Shown in pieces: positions 44,301 to 54,588 of a DNA stretch of 64,000 nt. The notes under the pieces were generated by a model. The model was given only the letters and a program-made list of their open reading frames with translations. It did not search any database and was not told the origin of the DNA. Position 1 is the stretch's first letter. The number at the start of each line of letters is the position of its first letter. The position numbers were made by a program, and so were the translations under genes. The DNA is taken from the NCBI RefSeq assembly GCF_932526225.1, contig NC_064047.1, forward strand, positions 9,661,994 through 9,725,993, given 5' to 3'. Origin of the DNA: Nematostella vectensis. Lineage: Eukaryota > Cnidaria > Anthozoa > Actiniaria > Edwardsiidae.

Positions 44301-47300
44301 TATTCACAAGGAATCTCGAGTCCATAGCCACCACCTCTGTTCACCCACTTCCCTTTGACTGCGACTTTCTCACAGTTTGTAGGTCTCTTGAGATATTTGG
44401 TAAACCACGTTGACATCAGTTTGGAAATATGCCTGATAACTTCGTAATCGTCAACTAGAGTATTCGGGTGACCGTCTCCATCCATCACTGTTTTGTCGGC
44501 TTTTTCTCTTACGATTGCAACAGCATTTGGATCCTTTATGTTAGTTGGTTCCCGCATATGTTTGTAAACATCTTTAATGCTGGTTCCAACTCAGTCATGT
44601 ACTCATGATATCCCAACTGAATGCAACTGGGTCAGATTTGTGAGTTTTTGGGTACGGCAACGCACTGCGAGTTTTTGATTCGACTTCCAAAATCGCGCAA
44701 ACGCTTTAATGACGGATATCGACGGAAACGACGCGTGTAACATCACCTTAACGCACTCATTTACTTTACATAACGCAAGCGAAAGTAGCTCATGCCCATA
44801 GAATTGGGCAAAGCCGCAAGAGCCGTATAGGCAAAAACAAACTGACTAGGCGGTTTCAAACATTTCTGGATCAAATTGGAATGCACCAGGCCCCGTCTTA
44901 GGGCTAACATGATTGTTACTGTTGTTTATTATAATAAAAAGTTCTTACGTATAATTACAGCCCGATTTACGCTAATAGCGAAACCTCTATTAAGCGGTCA
45001 ACCTCTATTAAGCGGTCACTAAGCTAAGTCCCGAGGGTGACCGCTTAATAGAGGTTCGACTGTAGCTATTTTATCCATCGAGTTCATTAAGAATTCAATA
45101 TAATCGATTTTGCATATCCAGAAGTCTTTTACTCTACATACTAGGTGTTTTATTATTCCGTGCTTACAGGTTAACGTGCCGTGCCGTGACGTGCAATAAT
45201 GATAACCTGACCCGTGTTAAACACCACCGTGACGTGTTCCATCTTGACACGATACGTTGGTCGTTTTTAACCGTGACGTGTTGTACTGATATGTGTTGTA
45301 TTGTCACGTAAACTGCCACGTACAGTGTCGTGACTTGACGTGCTCCACCCTGACATGTTTTTGTGACATGTTTTTAATGCGTGTTGTGACGTGTACATGG
45401 ACGACGTGGCTGTGTGTGCCTGGTTTGCCATTTTTCATTGTGACACAGTTATCCGTGGCGCTTACTTTGCGTATTTTGCCATGTTACTTATCGTGTTCTG
45501 ACGTCACACTTTACGTGCCTTTGCTAGACGTGACATATCGTGACTCGTTACGTGACGAGGACACCACGTGACGTTATTTTACCAGGATACGTTCGCATCA
45601 AACTGCGCCGCGCCCGGAATGAAAAAATATGGAATATAGTTCTTAACCCGATGGAACGCTCGCGAAAACACCGCGAGCGAAATCTGCGCAAATGTTAATA
45701 CCAAAAAGAAGATTTAGCGTTTCTCTGTACCGTATGTTTCTAAGGATTACGACTCCGCCAAATACTAACGCTGAACTAATTCGTTATGAATCAAACTTCG
45801 AGTCAAATTCCTTTCCGAAAAGATGGTCACTAGAGACTCATTAACACGTGCCTAGCACGTCAAACCCATCCAATCAACACGTGATATTGGCTTCCGATCA
45901 CGTGGACACATCTCCATAGTAACTTCATTTGTAGAAAGTTTCTGATTCCGCTACCATCTGTAAAAAGATATAAAGCTCCCCGGAGCGGAGGCAATCATGA
46001 CTGAAATGGCCGCGTTGTTAACTAGCCATCCTTCCGTGTCGAATATGCCCTCAAAACGTGCAAGCTCATTTCGGTTGCCGGCAATTGCGCCCGCAGTACC
46101 TCAGCAGTCACCTGGCATAGTTCTTCGCAAGTTGGCATCCTGTCAAGTGAAATGTAAGAAATATGTCAATAAGGCCGCGGAAATGTTTTACGCTAAGAAG
46201 AGAATTATACTAATTTGTATCGTAGTAGAGGGGAAATGAACCTTTATAAATGATGAAAAGATCTCTTCAAGTCATGATTTTTCTCTTGCATCGTGATGAA
46301 TACATACAACTTCTGTCTGCGTCAAGGACGCAAGTTTACTGTACTGACTACACGTTTCTAAAGTATAGTTTTGGCCTATCTCTTTATCCGGTGGATTCGA
46401 AAAATAACCGAGTTTTGACCGATCATTTGCCGAATAAATGCCGATAGCTTTGCTTTAGACAGTCTTTGGTTTCTAGGGTTTCTGGAACTGATAACGATAT
46501 TGGCTTCAAAGCGCCAGATTTTTCTTCGATCGCGGATTGATGTGCATGAACACACAACAATAATAATAAAGCGTTTTCAAAAGAGGGAAAGCAAATTGTT
46601 TTTTCTTGCTCCTCGTACCCTTGGTGCCAGGGCAAGTGGTGCCGCTTGTCTTCTCGTCGGCATTCGCTCGCCGCGTTTACGGGTTCACATCGGTATTTGT
46701 TCGCCACGTTTACGGGTGTTCGACGGTGCGATTCATCCCGTCCGAAAACCCCTTACAAAGCTAGAATGTCGAGCACAACGAGAGTCCCAGGTCTGGTTTA
46801 ACCTAGAATATGTTCCTAAAAACATGCTAAAACTCATTTGTCAAGTTTGTGGGTGATGAGAGAGGAGAAGCTAACTTTTCTTGAATTTTCTTTTTTCTCT
46901 TTTTATTGCCTAAAAGTCAGTGCAAAACTGGGGTAAAATAGGAAAAGCTACGGAGTGTTATTGACTTTTTCTTGTCCCCCTGTACCTCGTTATTGCCCTC
47001 TGCTACGCAAGCGATAAAAGAGGAAACGCTGATTGTGCTTTTTTATTTCCCATGTTCCTCAGTACCGCCAAAAAGTCCTCCGCGACAGGCCCTGCACAGC
47101 TCACAGGGTCTCAGGCCGGCTCTGTCGCCAGCGAAAGCGGTGGCGGTCAGCTACGGAGGGAATGGGCCCGAGCCGGTACCCACACCCCCGAAGTCAGCGA
47201 GTCCGCGAAGACGTGCTCCAGAGACGCCCCAGGCCCCCGCAGACACGCAGACACAGGGACAAGAAATGGAGGCTGAGCCCCTTGGAAGAAGTAACAGCGG

Positions 47301-50300
47301 TATGCTCGCGTCGCACAGTTTTAGTCAGCTCCAGCCTCCTAAGCCTCCGCGGTCAGCTATGAACAGCAGGTAGGTTTATGTAAATAAACGTGTGTGAACG
47401 TCACATAGATTGAATATAATTGTTCTGGCTCTCACACATGTTTGATTTAGCCTCCTCCGCAGGGCTCTCTTATGCTCGAAAGAAGGACTTCTGGAATCGT
47501 TTCGTAATGACGCGCATCTTTTTCTACAACAAAGCTTGATCATCCTTAATTGCACGAAACATGTAACAAGGCTACCCTACTCGTTTTTACGCAACAATCC
47601 GTCATTAGAAAAGTAACAGAAGCTAGCCTGAAAACCCCACATTTGTTTTTTTGGTTATCCGCTTAGATATAACACAAGAGCACAAGAGCCGCGGCTCTTA
47701 ACATAGTCTGCTTAGCAGCCTCATTTAGTGTCACACACTAAGCCTACTCTTAACGTGTCGCAAGGAAAACTTAAAACCCCATGCGCAAACAAGGTGCGCA
47801 GTTGACCGTGTCACAGCTCCTTTAAGCTGTTATCTATTTCTCAGGTGCACACTGCTTGGTGACCGTGGCGGTCAAGAGATCTGCTACTTGTGCAACCAAT
47901 GTGCAAAATAGGTGCGCAGTTGACCGTAACACAGCTCCTTTAAGCTGTTATCTATTTCTTAGGTGCACGCTGCATGGCGACCGTGGCGGCCAAGAGCTCT
48001 GCTACTTGTGTCACCAACGCGCTGAGAAGAACGTCCCCGTGTACTTCTCTGAGGAGCGACGGCGTAAAGAGCTTGAGCAGGACCGACTACTGCAGCATTA
48101 CCAGCATCAGAAGGACTCGGAGGCTATAATAATGGAACAGGTATGGGTAGGAAGAACATCACGCCGCAATTACACGCTTCAGGTCAATATACCTAGTCAA
48201 CAACAAAGTCATAGCAGGCATCGCATTATTGAGAGAGGGGGGCACGATATAGAAACATTAAGAAAGCATTTGGAGGGGGGCAAAGCCACGCCCCTACCGA
48301 TCATTTCATTAAAATTTTGAAAATATTTGGGGAGGGACACATGCTCCCAGTGCCCCAAACCCTGCTTAGGCCCTGCACAAAGCATCTTCAATCCCATCGG
48401 CCATTTCAAGCGAGTAAATGAGATACTTTCAATAAATAAAAGGCTTTTATTTTGAAGATTTCTTGAGGACGCCGAGACAGTTGTTGTATTTTCAAGTAAA
48501 AGAAACTAACATGTGAATGGATGATCGTTATTTTTTAAGGGACGTCTGCCCTTAGAGTGATTCATTCAACGATTAAGCCGCAATTTCGCCACCCTAGCAA
48601 ATTGCTAAGTGAGAAAAAATTATTTCCATCGGCTTGTTCAGTAAATCTAATTTATATGTTCGATTAAATTTCATAAATTAACCTTTTTGTTTATATCATT
48701 TTTTTAAAGATTCCCTCAAATAATTTGTCTTCAATAAAAACAAAAACAGGATGATCGAAAGCAATATTTGTGCGCAGCAATTCTTTTAGTAATGCATATC
48801 TGCAGTGCTGTACTTTAACATTACTCTAACACTGAGGTTGTCTTTAGGCCAAAAACATGGAGAACAGACGATATAACCAGAAAGTGGCGGCCTTCAACTT
48901 GGGCGTGTCAGAGGGAATCAAGGTATGGCACCACAGGAATTTACTCATTCTGTTTACTCATTCTCTTTTGTTTTCTTGTCTGATTGCGCCATTTTATTCA
49001 TTATTATTCATTTTATTTTTAATTTGAATTTTCTGCACATTACTTTCAGACTAAGAAATCTACCCGTCCAACCGAATTTTGTGTAAGTATCATTTTCATG
49101 ACTGAATAACTTATTCGATGAAATTATTGCGTCACTTCAATTTTGCGATTTTGAAAATATCGCGAAAGAAAAGTCACGCAAAAATTAATTACGCACAGAT
49201 TCAAAGCGCTTATAGTGCGATTTGTAGCACAGATAAGTCTGGTAACTTATTCTGTTATTTATTAATTTTTTTTTACTACAGAGATCTTACGTCTTCCAAA
49301 ACAGACCGCTGACTCCGCCACGATATATCAAACAAAACGAGTACTCGCAAACGCTAGCAGATCAGGTAACACAACACCGCACGCTAATCTACACACTGGA
49401 CTATTAGATTTGTAACACATTTGCTTTCCTTGTATCATACGATGCAAACAAGAAATTCAGCCACACTAGCTTTGTCAATTCGGCCATTTCGCCAAATTTT
49501 TAGTTGTCACGCGTCACGCCAGTAACGCAATATTGTTTCTAATGTCTCTGTGACATGATCGCCTATATTATGTTTGATGTCACGGTAAATAACATGTCAC
49601 GTCAATGTTTGTCAGGCCAACGCAAAGTAGCACCCCTATGTCTTTGCGTGACGGATTTGATCGCCGTAGTAACGCATTGTATTGTTAAGGTCACTTCGAA
49701 GAGTAACAAGCTGACTCGGTTGAACCGTGAGAAAGAGTTCCTGGAGAGACTGGAGCAAGTCCAGCTTGCCGAAGAGTAAGTATTTGTTATCCAACGCACC
49801 ACGCTTTATTCGGTAACTCATCGCTTCGATCGTCAAGCCCAGAAATCTTGGCTTTGATTTTGTTAAGCCTACTTAAGGCCGCTAGTATATCCCATAATCC
49901 TTTCACTTGGCTATTGGACCCATTGCCTTCTCCTGTTTTCCGTAGGAATCTCTCACCACAGGAAGCCCAATTACCCCAGTTCACTTTACCAAATGCCCTA
50001 AAATCAAGATGTCGTTTGACCTAGGGCCAGGAAATAAAAACGTATCGCATAACCGACGATGATATTACATTAAGACGCACTTTATCTTTATAATGAAATA
50101 TGTCCAACGTTTTTTTTTTCGCCGTATGGTGCAAACAGCAACGTGAATGGACTAATTTGTGCGTTTATCAAACTTTTTGCAAGTCTCACATTTTATTTAG
50201 AAAGATAGAAAAATTGAAACAGAAATACCAGGGATTAGAATATTCCTTTTTGAGATAGACCTCCCCCTTTCTAGGATAAACACCAATAGCATGTGCGTTT

Positions 50301-53300
50301 GTCTTTCTAGTCTAGCTCTTCAAAGGGAGCAGTATATGCGAGAGAAAAAACTCGCCAACGAACTCTACAAAAAGGCACTTGATACACAGGTAAGACTTTT
50401 TCATGCAACTGAGATAGTTTAAAAACATCAGTTAAACCAAGTTTGGAAGAATTTTAAGGAGCTTTGACAGAGTGGAAAAACAGAAAGGATCGCTTGGGAG
50501 AGTGCAAATGTAGTTAAACAAAGATTAGCAGACATTTTAAGGAGCTTTGAGAGAGTGCAAAGCAGTTAAACAAAGATTGGTAGGATTTTTGAGGAGCCTT
50601 GAGGGAGGGCAAAGCAGTTAAACAAAGATTGGTAGAATTTTTAAAGGAGCTTTGAGAGAGGGCAAAGCAGTTAAACAAATATTGGTAGCATTTTTGGGGA
50701 GCTTTCAGAGAGGGCGAAGCAGTTAAACAAAGATTGGAAGCATTTTTGAGGAGCTTTGAGAGAGTTCAAAAACAGTTAAACAAAGATAGTTAGAAGTTTT
50801 ACGGGGCTTTGAGATTGGTAGAGTTTTTATGGAGCTTCGAGAGATTGCAAAATCATTGAACAGAGATTGGTAGTGAAGTTTGAGTCATGGGTACCCTGTT
50901 CATAAGTGGCACAGTTACCCTGTTTGTTGCCAATTTGAAAATCTCTGCATACAGGACATGGTTGTTTTACACGTTTAGCTTGGGAATCCTGTGTCTGTCA
51001 CTAAATCATGCTTATTACATGTGAGGTAGATTGAGATCAGGAACACGATAGAGAGTACACTTCACGCTAACATCAAGCCGCCTTTCGCCCTAATGCGCAT
51101 GTCCATGTCGAGAATGATCACACCATTCGCAGACTCACTCCTCCTCAAGCCCCGAATCCTGATAGGAAGCGAGCCGGGCAGACGGGTTAGTTAGAAAGAT
51201 AAATAGCTAGAGGTCCTGGGAACTACTCGACAGATTTGGCCAAGGACGGGTTAGTTAGATAGATAAATAGCTCGAGGTCCTGGGTTATCGGAACTACTCG
51301 ACATATTTGGTCAAGGACGGGTTAGTTAGTTAGATAACATAGCTAGAGGTCCTGGGTTATCGGAACTACTCGACATATTTGGCCAAGGACGGGTTAGTTA
51401 GATAGATAAATAGCTAGAGGTCCTGGGTTATCGGAACTACTCGACATATTTGGCCAAGGACGGGTTAGTTAGATAGATAACATAGCTAGAGGTCCTGGGT
51501 TATCGGAACTACTCGACATATTTGGCCAAGGAAGGGTTAGTTAGATAGATAACATAGCTATAGAGGTCCCCAGCGAGCGGGAAATCGGAACCACTCGAGA
51601 GACTTGCTCAAGGACGGGTTAGTTAGATAGATAACATAGGTAGGGGTCCCCCTCGCTATTCTCGACAGATTGGTCAGGTTAGGTAATACACGAATGTCTG
51701 CAATTAAGTGATATCCCTTGGTATCGGGCTATCTAGGTAGAGAGTAATCCTTCAGGGTATTGTTTGCACAAACCTGTATAGCTCATGCTAGAAGGGGCTA
51801 AAACGGCCCAAACGCTGACGAATTATAAACAAAAAGCGGTGCATTATATCCCATTAATAACTATCAACACACATATTCTCCCTAGGTACGATTAAAAAAT
51901 ATGCCTATACCCTTTCTCTGATACATTTCCTTATTTTCTTAGGTACGCCTTAAAGCCTCTGCCTATTCCATTTTTCTTATATATTTCCATATTCTCCCTA
52001 GGTACGGTTTAAGCCTCTGCCTATCCCCGCCCTGGAGCCAGACAGTATTGGACCAATATTTGGGATCCATGATGCAACGGAGGAAAAACTTGAAGAACAG
52101 CGTAACCGGAACCGGAAGTTGTACAAGGAACAGCTCGATATGGTGTCCCAGAAAAAGCGTGAGGCTATTCTACGCGACTTGAAAAGCCAGAAGGAAGAGT
52201 CTGACATGCTAGAGCGCACCAAGAGGGAGTAAGTCAACAAACCCTTTATCAACTTAGGGTTTTTGTGGGTGTTATTGTCGGACGAACCACTGAAGAAGGC
52301 AGAGTCCATCTTCATGTTTAAGCCGCATTGTCACCAGTTTACTTCCGGTCGATTACGTTACAATCTCCGATGATTTTTAACGGAAAACGCGAAAAATATT
52401 TCAAAATATTGAAAGCATTGTGTTTATTGGAAGTTTCTTTGAGGATGTGATTTATAATTTCGAGCGGATGGCCTATTTAATATCTTGGATTTTAATAGAT
52501 TCTTTTGTCTTTTAACGGTTGAGGTTTCCGTCTGACCTCCGGAAGTAAACTGGTGACAATGCAGCCTTAACTGCGTGGCAGGCAGCACTGTGCGCCTTAT
52601 ATAGCAGTCCGAAAAAGACCCCGTTTAATGTAAATCCGGAGTAATGCGGGTCGTGTAGCAGCTTTTAGAAGATTTCACCTGATTTTATTGGTACACCACA
52701 GACAAAACAATGGAAAACAATATAACAATGAGGTAATCCAGCCAATCCTGTTAGGCCTTACGAGCGGGCTGCTGCATGACTGAGTAATTCTGCCTATGGC
52801 TGAATTCTGGATAAAGTCGGCCTCAGCTTCCTTCCTTTCCTTTCCTCCTACTATGCGATAAGAGCAGAAACGAAACGCAATTATAAGCAATCACAACAAC
52901 AAAAGAGGCTGATTTTCCTTAGACAGGGCAAGCGTAACATAATTGAGGCTCAGCCACACTCAAGCGTATGTTCACGAAAATCAAGTATTTGCATTATCCT
53001 GTGACTTTTTTCTTTTAAGATTTATACTTCAAGTTTCCTAATCCCCTAAGTGGGGTATTTTCTGGAATCACATATTGCAAATCTAGTTTTACTTAAATTG
53101 CGCTTATTTGAGAAGGCCTACGACGCCGCCATTTTATGTTCCAGTTCAATGCCGAGTCACACAAAGAATCCATTTCTATCGGCTAATTCAAGCGAGTTTC
53201 CAAGATATTTTCAATCAAATATCGTCAAGTTTTCTTGCGAATTAGCCGTTGTATTTTCAACGATAATCAATAACAAAGGAGTGGTTGATGGGCATTCTTT

Positions 53301-53590
53301 AACAGCATTTCACATTATTTTGTAGCATAATCTTGGACCGGACATTGCGTCATCAAGAAATGCTGGACACCCGACGAAAGCTGGAGAACTCCTGGGCCGA
53401 GCACGTGACTCGGAAGAAAGACCGCGAGGAAGAGGAGCGCATGCGAGCCCAGTCCCCCGGGATGCTCATTCACGAGCAGTGTGAAAAGTATCGCCGCTGC
53501 AATCAGTGCAGGCGCAGACCCCATAACTGCGGAGAGTCAAACGTCTGGAGCGAATCACGATACATCCCTGGATCGAGGATCATGGTCTAG
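38326..53590 (+). CDS. CCDC81: Coiled-coil domain-containing protein 81, HU-domain family, 15 exons
   Basis: A centrosome/cilium-associated protein with two bacterial-HU-like domains. Exons: 38326-38404, 38485-38546, 38688-38844, 41016-41272, 41569-41648, 41847-42022, 47063-47369, 47963-48140, 48848-48922, 49050-49082, 49282-49365, 49690-49775, 50311-50389, 52002-52228, 53326-53590. All are in frame, 714 residues (human about 650). HU-like domains span about residues 17-100 (VPGLGIFTFSQKKLDVGNNK) and 100-190 (VEFQFTGIGRLSIRDSKVKM, FYKDFLRSMDGSG). A Pro-rich linker is encoded by exon 7. Exon 8 has C386/C389 in GGQELCYLCHQRA. Coiled coil fills 410-670. The tail has C679, C685, C688 and C695, then GESNVW and IPGSRIMV. 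Intron 2 uses a GC donor. Introns 7 and 13 carry duplicated acceptors. Confidence 0.95.
39817..40905. repeat. 33-bp minisatellite, about 33 copies, CCDC81 intron 3
   Basis: Unit GAAAAGTCATGGGACACTGC followed by CCCCCATAGGAAA, highly homogeneous, with variants TTATGGGACGC and ACTGAACCCC. The unit is divisible by three and free of stops, so long minus-strand open frames are artefacts. Confidence 0.97.
43013..43147 (+). other. Possible orphan first exon inside CCDC81 intron 6
   Basis: An ATG at 43013 opens a frame beginning MAAVASLSPNTFARVLNLFE, continuing through TTKVQRSRSVRGILLPT and ending near a GTATGT donor at about 43148. The composition is coding-like, but I find no acceptor-linked partner exon and cannot name the protein. 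It may be a duplicated gene fragment or the start of a nested or alternative transcript. Confidence 0.35.
43905..45062. mobile_element. Tigger/pogo-like element with TA target site
   Basis: CAGTCGAACCTCTATTAAGC at the left end is the complement of the right end (CTTAATAGAGGTTCGACTG), and both ends are flanked by TA. Subterminal sequence repeats CCTCTATTAAGCGGTCA several times on both sides. The CAGT..AACCTC terminus is typical of Tigger-type Tc1/mariner elements. No transposase is recognisable; the interior instead carries the HIRAN-like remnant. Confidence 0.8.
44189..44640 (-). pseudogene. Frameshifted HIRAN-like reading frame inside the Tigger-like element
   Basis: The open part (44189-44557) reads MREPTNIKDPNAVAIVRE and later VKGKWVNRGGGYGLEIPC. 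EPxNxxDPNAVAV is the HIRAN-domain core. Upstream on the same strand another frame reads GYHEYMTELEPALK, which would complete the domain's N terminus, so a frameshift separates the two parts near 44575-44590. It is probably a non-functional remnant. HIRAN domains bind DNA ends in helicases; stand-alone roles are unclear. Confidence 0.5.
45175..45575. repeat. Dense cluster of (T)GACGTG / ACGTG motifs
   Basis: About 400 bp filled with variants of CCGTGACGTGTT, ATTGTCACGTAA and CTTGACGTGCTCC. It is either a decayed tandem repeat or a cluster of CRE/HRE-type sites. It lies upstream of the putative internal promoter at 45845. Confidence 0.6.
45845..45974 (+). promoter_or_regulatory. Putative internal promoter of CCDC81
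   Basis: In 130 bp: CACGTG boxes at 45845, 45878 and 45899; CCAAT at 45870; a full-consensus X-box (ATCTCC-AT-AGTAAC) at 45910-45923; and TATAAA at 45969. The combination immediately precedes a frame-compatible exon. The TATA box is only 28 bp from the first ATG, so initiation might use the Met codons at 46006 or 46045. Confidence 0.45.
45997..46153 (+). CDS. Candidate alternative first exon of CCDC81
   Basis: ATG at 45997 (MTEMAALLTSHPSVSNMPSK) opens a frame reaching a GTAAGA donor at 46154. The exon ends in phase 1, exactly the phase needed to join CCDC81 exon 7 at 47063, giving VKL-PPKSPPRQ. Such a transcript would encode the coiled-coil and Cys-rich half without the HU domains. Unspliced, the frame stops at 46239 after 80 codons. 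Inferred from signals only. Confidence 0.4.
47793..48028 (+). repeat. Tandem duplication of CCDC81 exon 8 acceptor and exon start
   Basis: Two 118-bp copies begin GGTGCGCAGTTGACCGT at 47793 and 47911. Each contains TTATCTATTTCTYAG and about 60 bp of exon. The second acceptor (47962) continues into the functional exon. The first (47844) reads CTLLGDRGGQEICYLCNQCAK and then hits TAG at 47909. The two copies differ at about 8 exon positions. Confidence 0.9.
50440..50880. repeat. About 52-bp tandem repeat, CCDC81 intron 13
   Basis: Around eight decayed units containing GCAAAGCAGTTAAACAAAG and GGAGCTTTGAGAGAG. Unit starts at 50557, 50609 and 50662 show the spacing. Confidence 0.85.
51180..51660. 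repeat. About 72-bp tandem repeat, CCDC81 intron 13
   Basis: Seven units with GACGGGTTAGTTAGATAGAT, AGGTCCTGGGTTATCGG and ACTCGACATATTTGG, starting at 51181, 51245, 51315, 51388, 51459, 51531 and 51612. Confidence 0.92.
51870..52020 (+). repeat. Triplicated splice acceptor of CCDC81 exon 14
   Basis: Three units of 57-59 bp each carry a pyrimidine tract, TAG, and then GTACG(A/C/G)TTTAA-like exon start: acceptors at 51885, 51942 and 52001. Only the last keeps the conserved frame VRFKPLPIPALEPDS. Use of the first hits a stop after 11 codons; use of the second adds 59 nt and shifts the frame. Confidence 0.85.
52318..52570 (+). mobile_element. TTAA-flanked MITE, copy 3 (intact ends)
   Basis: TTAA-GCCGCATTGTCACCAG at the left and CTGGTGACAATGCAGCC-TTAA at the right, with the same internal order as copy 2. 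It lies in CCDC81 intron 14. Confidence 0.9.
53131..53270. repeat. Member of a dispersed GCCGCCATTTT...CCATTTCYATCGGCT family
   Basis: This stretch shares GCCGCCATTTTAT, then AATCCATTTCTATCGGCTAA and a following AT-rich part, with 53990-54110 (GCCGCCATTTTGTC, CATTTCCATCGGCTGA) and with decayed relatives near 48395-48660 and 9270-9350. Boundaries are not clear. Confidence 0.55.
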
Positions 53591-53662
53591 GAATAACCGC
53601 TGATCTTTTATCATTTTTAAGATAATACAAAAAAAACTGGCACAGACACAGTTGTGCTTTGG

Positions 53663-53668
53663 AATAAA
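53663..53668 (+). terminator. Poly(A) signal of CCDC81
   Basis: AATAAA, 72 bp after the stop codon. Confidence 0.75.
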
Positions 53669-54588
53669 GCTTTTATTATGAGGATCTAGAACTATATTTT
53701 ATTTGTTGGCACAAGTATTCAACTTGGTCTCAAATAACATTTATCTTGAGAAAGTAGGGGGTAAAATACGAGAGACCAGAACTAAACACCGTGAAATAAG
53801 ATAGATCTTTCAGCTCTTCTCTTTTATCTTTTTGAGTGATAATATAATAGTACCTTCACAATTCTAATATAAGTGTGTGGAAAGTGTGTTATGTCTAACT
53901 TCTCTGCATTTCTAATAAAGATTTTGTAAATATATATAAATTCTTATGTGTCCTTTGTTATTGGGTTTTATCATTTAAACAGCCTCTGACAGCCGCCATT
54001 TTGTCATCCTAGCAAAATACCAAGTGTGAAAAAGCATCCATTTCCATCGGCTGATTTGGGGAAACCAATGCGATAATTTCGATTGTATTTGGTAAATAAA
54101 GTATTCAACTTTAAAATTTACCAGGCGGCTGCGGTTACAAAGCGCGTCGTTTGAAAAGGTGGTAACGCGTAGGGAACCAACCCAGCTTAGGTAGATGCTG
54201 TATTCAACACTAACAAGACATTAGACGTCGTTTCGGAGTAAAATTATCCTATAGCCCGTGGTTTCATCGGTTACAATCCGCCCGAATATATCGGATACGC
54301 GTAATGTCGGCCTGAATTCATAGATCCGACATGTCAATTACGCGGGCACGAATAGCCAATAAGGAAAGAGATTATACAATAAGAGCCATGTGATCCCACA
54401 AAAAGTCGGCAATCAAAGGCAAAAAGATTGGTTTGAGATATTTTTCTGCGAATCTGGGTGAGCAGAATAATCATCTTCCGGTCAGCGTAGAAAGTGATAG
54501 TCCTGTTTTCTTTGACCGGCCACTTTTAGGGTAGAGTTGGGACTCAAATTGCAGAAAAACACGTAAAATTTCTGCGAAAAAACACAAA

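Noticed and set aside
46500-46856. 118-codon plus-strand frame
   Set aside because: Starts without promoter or splice context inside CCDC81 intron 6; a local GCCGCGTTTACGGGT-type duplication explains part of it.
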